A model generated the notes under the pieces. That model was not told where the DNA came from. It did no database searches and saw nothing but the letters and a program-made list of their open reading frames with translations. The position numbers were made by a program, and so were the translations under genes. From Acidovorax delafieldii (lineage in GTDB: Bacteria > Pseudomonadota > Gammaproteobacteria > Burkholderiales > Burkholderiaceae_C): 64,000 nucleotides of DNA. The stretch covers positions 186,001 to 250,000 of the forward strand of contig NZ_VJWE01000016.1 in NCBI RefSeq assembly GCF_007993815.1, read 5' to 3'. Shown here one piece after another: positions 63,248 to 64,000 of this stretch. Numbering within the stretch: the first letter of the stretch is position 1; the number at the start of each line of letters is the position of its first letter.

Positions 63248-64000
63248 ATGCAAACCAAACCCCACACCCTGGAAGGCTGGCTGCGCCATTGCGAGCAGCT
63301 GCACCCCCGCAACATTGATATGGGCCTGGATCGGGTCGCCGAAGTCGCCCGCCGCATGGCGCTGCGGTTCGAGTGCCCGGTGATCACGGTGGCGGGCACC
63401 AACGGAAAAGGATCGACCTGCGCCATGCTCGAAGCGGTGGCGCTGCAGGCGGGTTATCGCACCGGCGTGTACACCTCACCGCATTTGGTGCACTTTGAGG
63501 AGCGCTGCCGTGTGCATGGCGAAATCGTGTCGGCGGCGGACCTGGTACCCCATTTCGAGGCGGTGGAGAGCGCTAGAACTCAGAACGGAAACGAGGTGTC
63601 TCTCACGTACTTTGAGTTCACCACCCTGGCCATCCTGCGCTTGATGAGCCATGCGTTGCTGGACGTGGCAATTCTCGAAGTCGGCCTCGGAGGGCGCCTG
63701 GATGCCACGAACGCGATCGACACCGACTGCGCCATCATCACCAGCATCGATATCGACCACACAGAATTTCTGGGCCCGGACCGCGAGAGCATTGGCCGCG
63801 AAAAGGCGGGCATCATGCGCACGGGGCGCCCAGCCATCGTGAGCGATCCCATGGCGCCGCAGAGCGTGGTGGATCACGCGCGGGAGATCGGCGCCGATTT
63901 GTGGAGTTTCGGGCGCGATTTCAATTTCTCGGGCGACAAGCAGCAGTGGAGCTGGGCTGGCCGCGGGCGGCGCTATGCCGGGCTGGCCTACCCGTCGCTG
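63248..64000 (+). CDS. folC: Dihydrofolate/folylpolyglutamate synthase, cut by the window end
   Basis: The first 251 codons are visible (MQTKPHTLEGWLRHCEQLHP). The ATP loop VAGTNGKGSTCAML, GVYTSPHLVHFEERCRV, VGLGGRLDATNAID and SIDIDHTEFLG with the carbamylated-Lys region REKAGIMRTGRPA all fit Mur-ligase-family FolC. It adds glutamate to dihydropteroate and folates. It is divergent from the ArsC-like gene, 61 bases away. The C-terminal domain is outside the window. Confidence 0.95.
   Translation, partial: MQTKPHTLEGWLRHCEQLHPRNIDMGLDRVAEVARRMALRFECPVITVAGTNGKGSTCAMLEAVALQAGYRTGVYTSPHLVHFEERCRVHGEIVSAADLVPHFEAVESARTQNGNEVSLTYFEFTTLAILRLMSHALLDVAILEVGLGGRLDATNAIDTDCAIITSIDIDHTEFLGPDRESIGREKAGIMRTGRPAIVSDPMAPQSVVDHAREIGADLWSFGRDFNFSGDKQQWSWAGRGRRYAGLAYPSL

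Overview
The window is bacterial chromosome from a GC-rich betaproteobacterium, most likely a member of the Comamonadaceae and Acidovorax-like. The evidence is the gene order thrS-infC-rpmI-rplT-pheS-pheT-ihfA-merR, a Bug-type periplasmic binding protein, a class I fbp next to an E. coli-type pepN, the SWIB-domain protein, and a short dispersed element (GATAGC ... TAGCGCT) of a kind I associate with this family. The species call is an inference.

Left part (1-11.4 kb). An iron-linked group reads leftwards: bfd (cut by the window edge), an FMN-dependent 2-hydroxy-acid oxidase, the Fe(II) dioxygenase piuC and a catecholate TonB receptor with a Fur-like box. Next come a SWIB/histone-H1-like protein, rraA, an EamA exporter, a gamma-glutamylcyclotransferase and aceA (isocitrate lyase), which has a striking inverted-repeat operator upstream. 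A small accessory patch follows with two broken genes: a phytanoyl-CoA dioxygenase-like gene with an in-frame stop, and a GT32-like glycosyltransferase with a frameshift in a T10 tract. A G13 tract lies just after them.

Translation block (11.4-20.6 kb). thrS is preceded by a 13-residue Thr-containing leader peptide and three mutually exclusive RNA segments that form a textbook attenuator. The block continues through infC (ATC start), rpmI, rplT, pheS, pheT, ihfA and a MerR-type gene, then tRNA-Pro and an SSB-like gene.

Genomic island (20,909-43,473, about 22.6 kb). It is inserted in the 3' end of a tRNA-Thr(CGT) gene and bounded by a 50-bp perfect direct repeat. Integration and mobilisation genes sit at the left end: a tyrosine integrase, an HGG-motif protein, a Mob/Pre relaxase and small HTH proteins. 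The rest is one long rightward run of tightly spaced or overlapping genes. In order it encodes a WYL/BrxR-type regulator, a RecQ-like helicase fused to a ComF-like phosphoribosyltransferase domain, a DprA/Smf-like protein, HsdM, HsdS and HsdR (type I restriction), a SprT/YgjP-like metallopeptidase, McrB, McrC (type IV restriction) and an HrgA-like nuclease. The RecQ-PRTase plus DprA pair, fixed between a defence regulator and a type I system, is the best candidate for an undescribed defence module.

Right part (43.5-64 kb). Housekeeping genes resume with prfB (programmed +1 frameshift), a HAD phosphatase, pepN and fbp reading leftwards as one unit. After them come an alpha/beta hydrolase, a Tas-like aldo-keto reductase, an M20 peptidase with a Bug binding protein and divergent LysR regulator, ybaK, plsY, yajQ with a retropepsin-like protease and a degenerate HD-domain protein, murB, argG, ppnP, a glycine-zipper protein, an ArsC/Spx-like protein, and folC, which runs off the window. 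Seven copies of the dispersed element lie in the backbone, two of them inside open reading frames. I found none inside the island.
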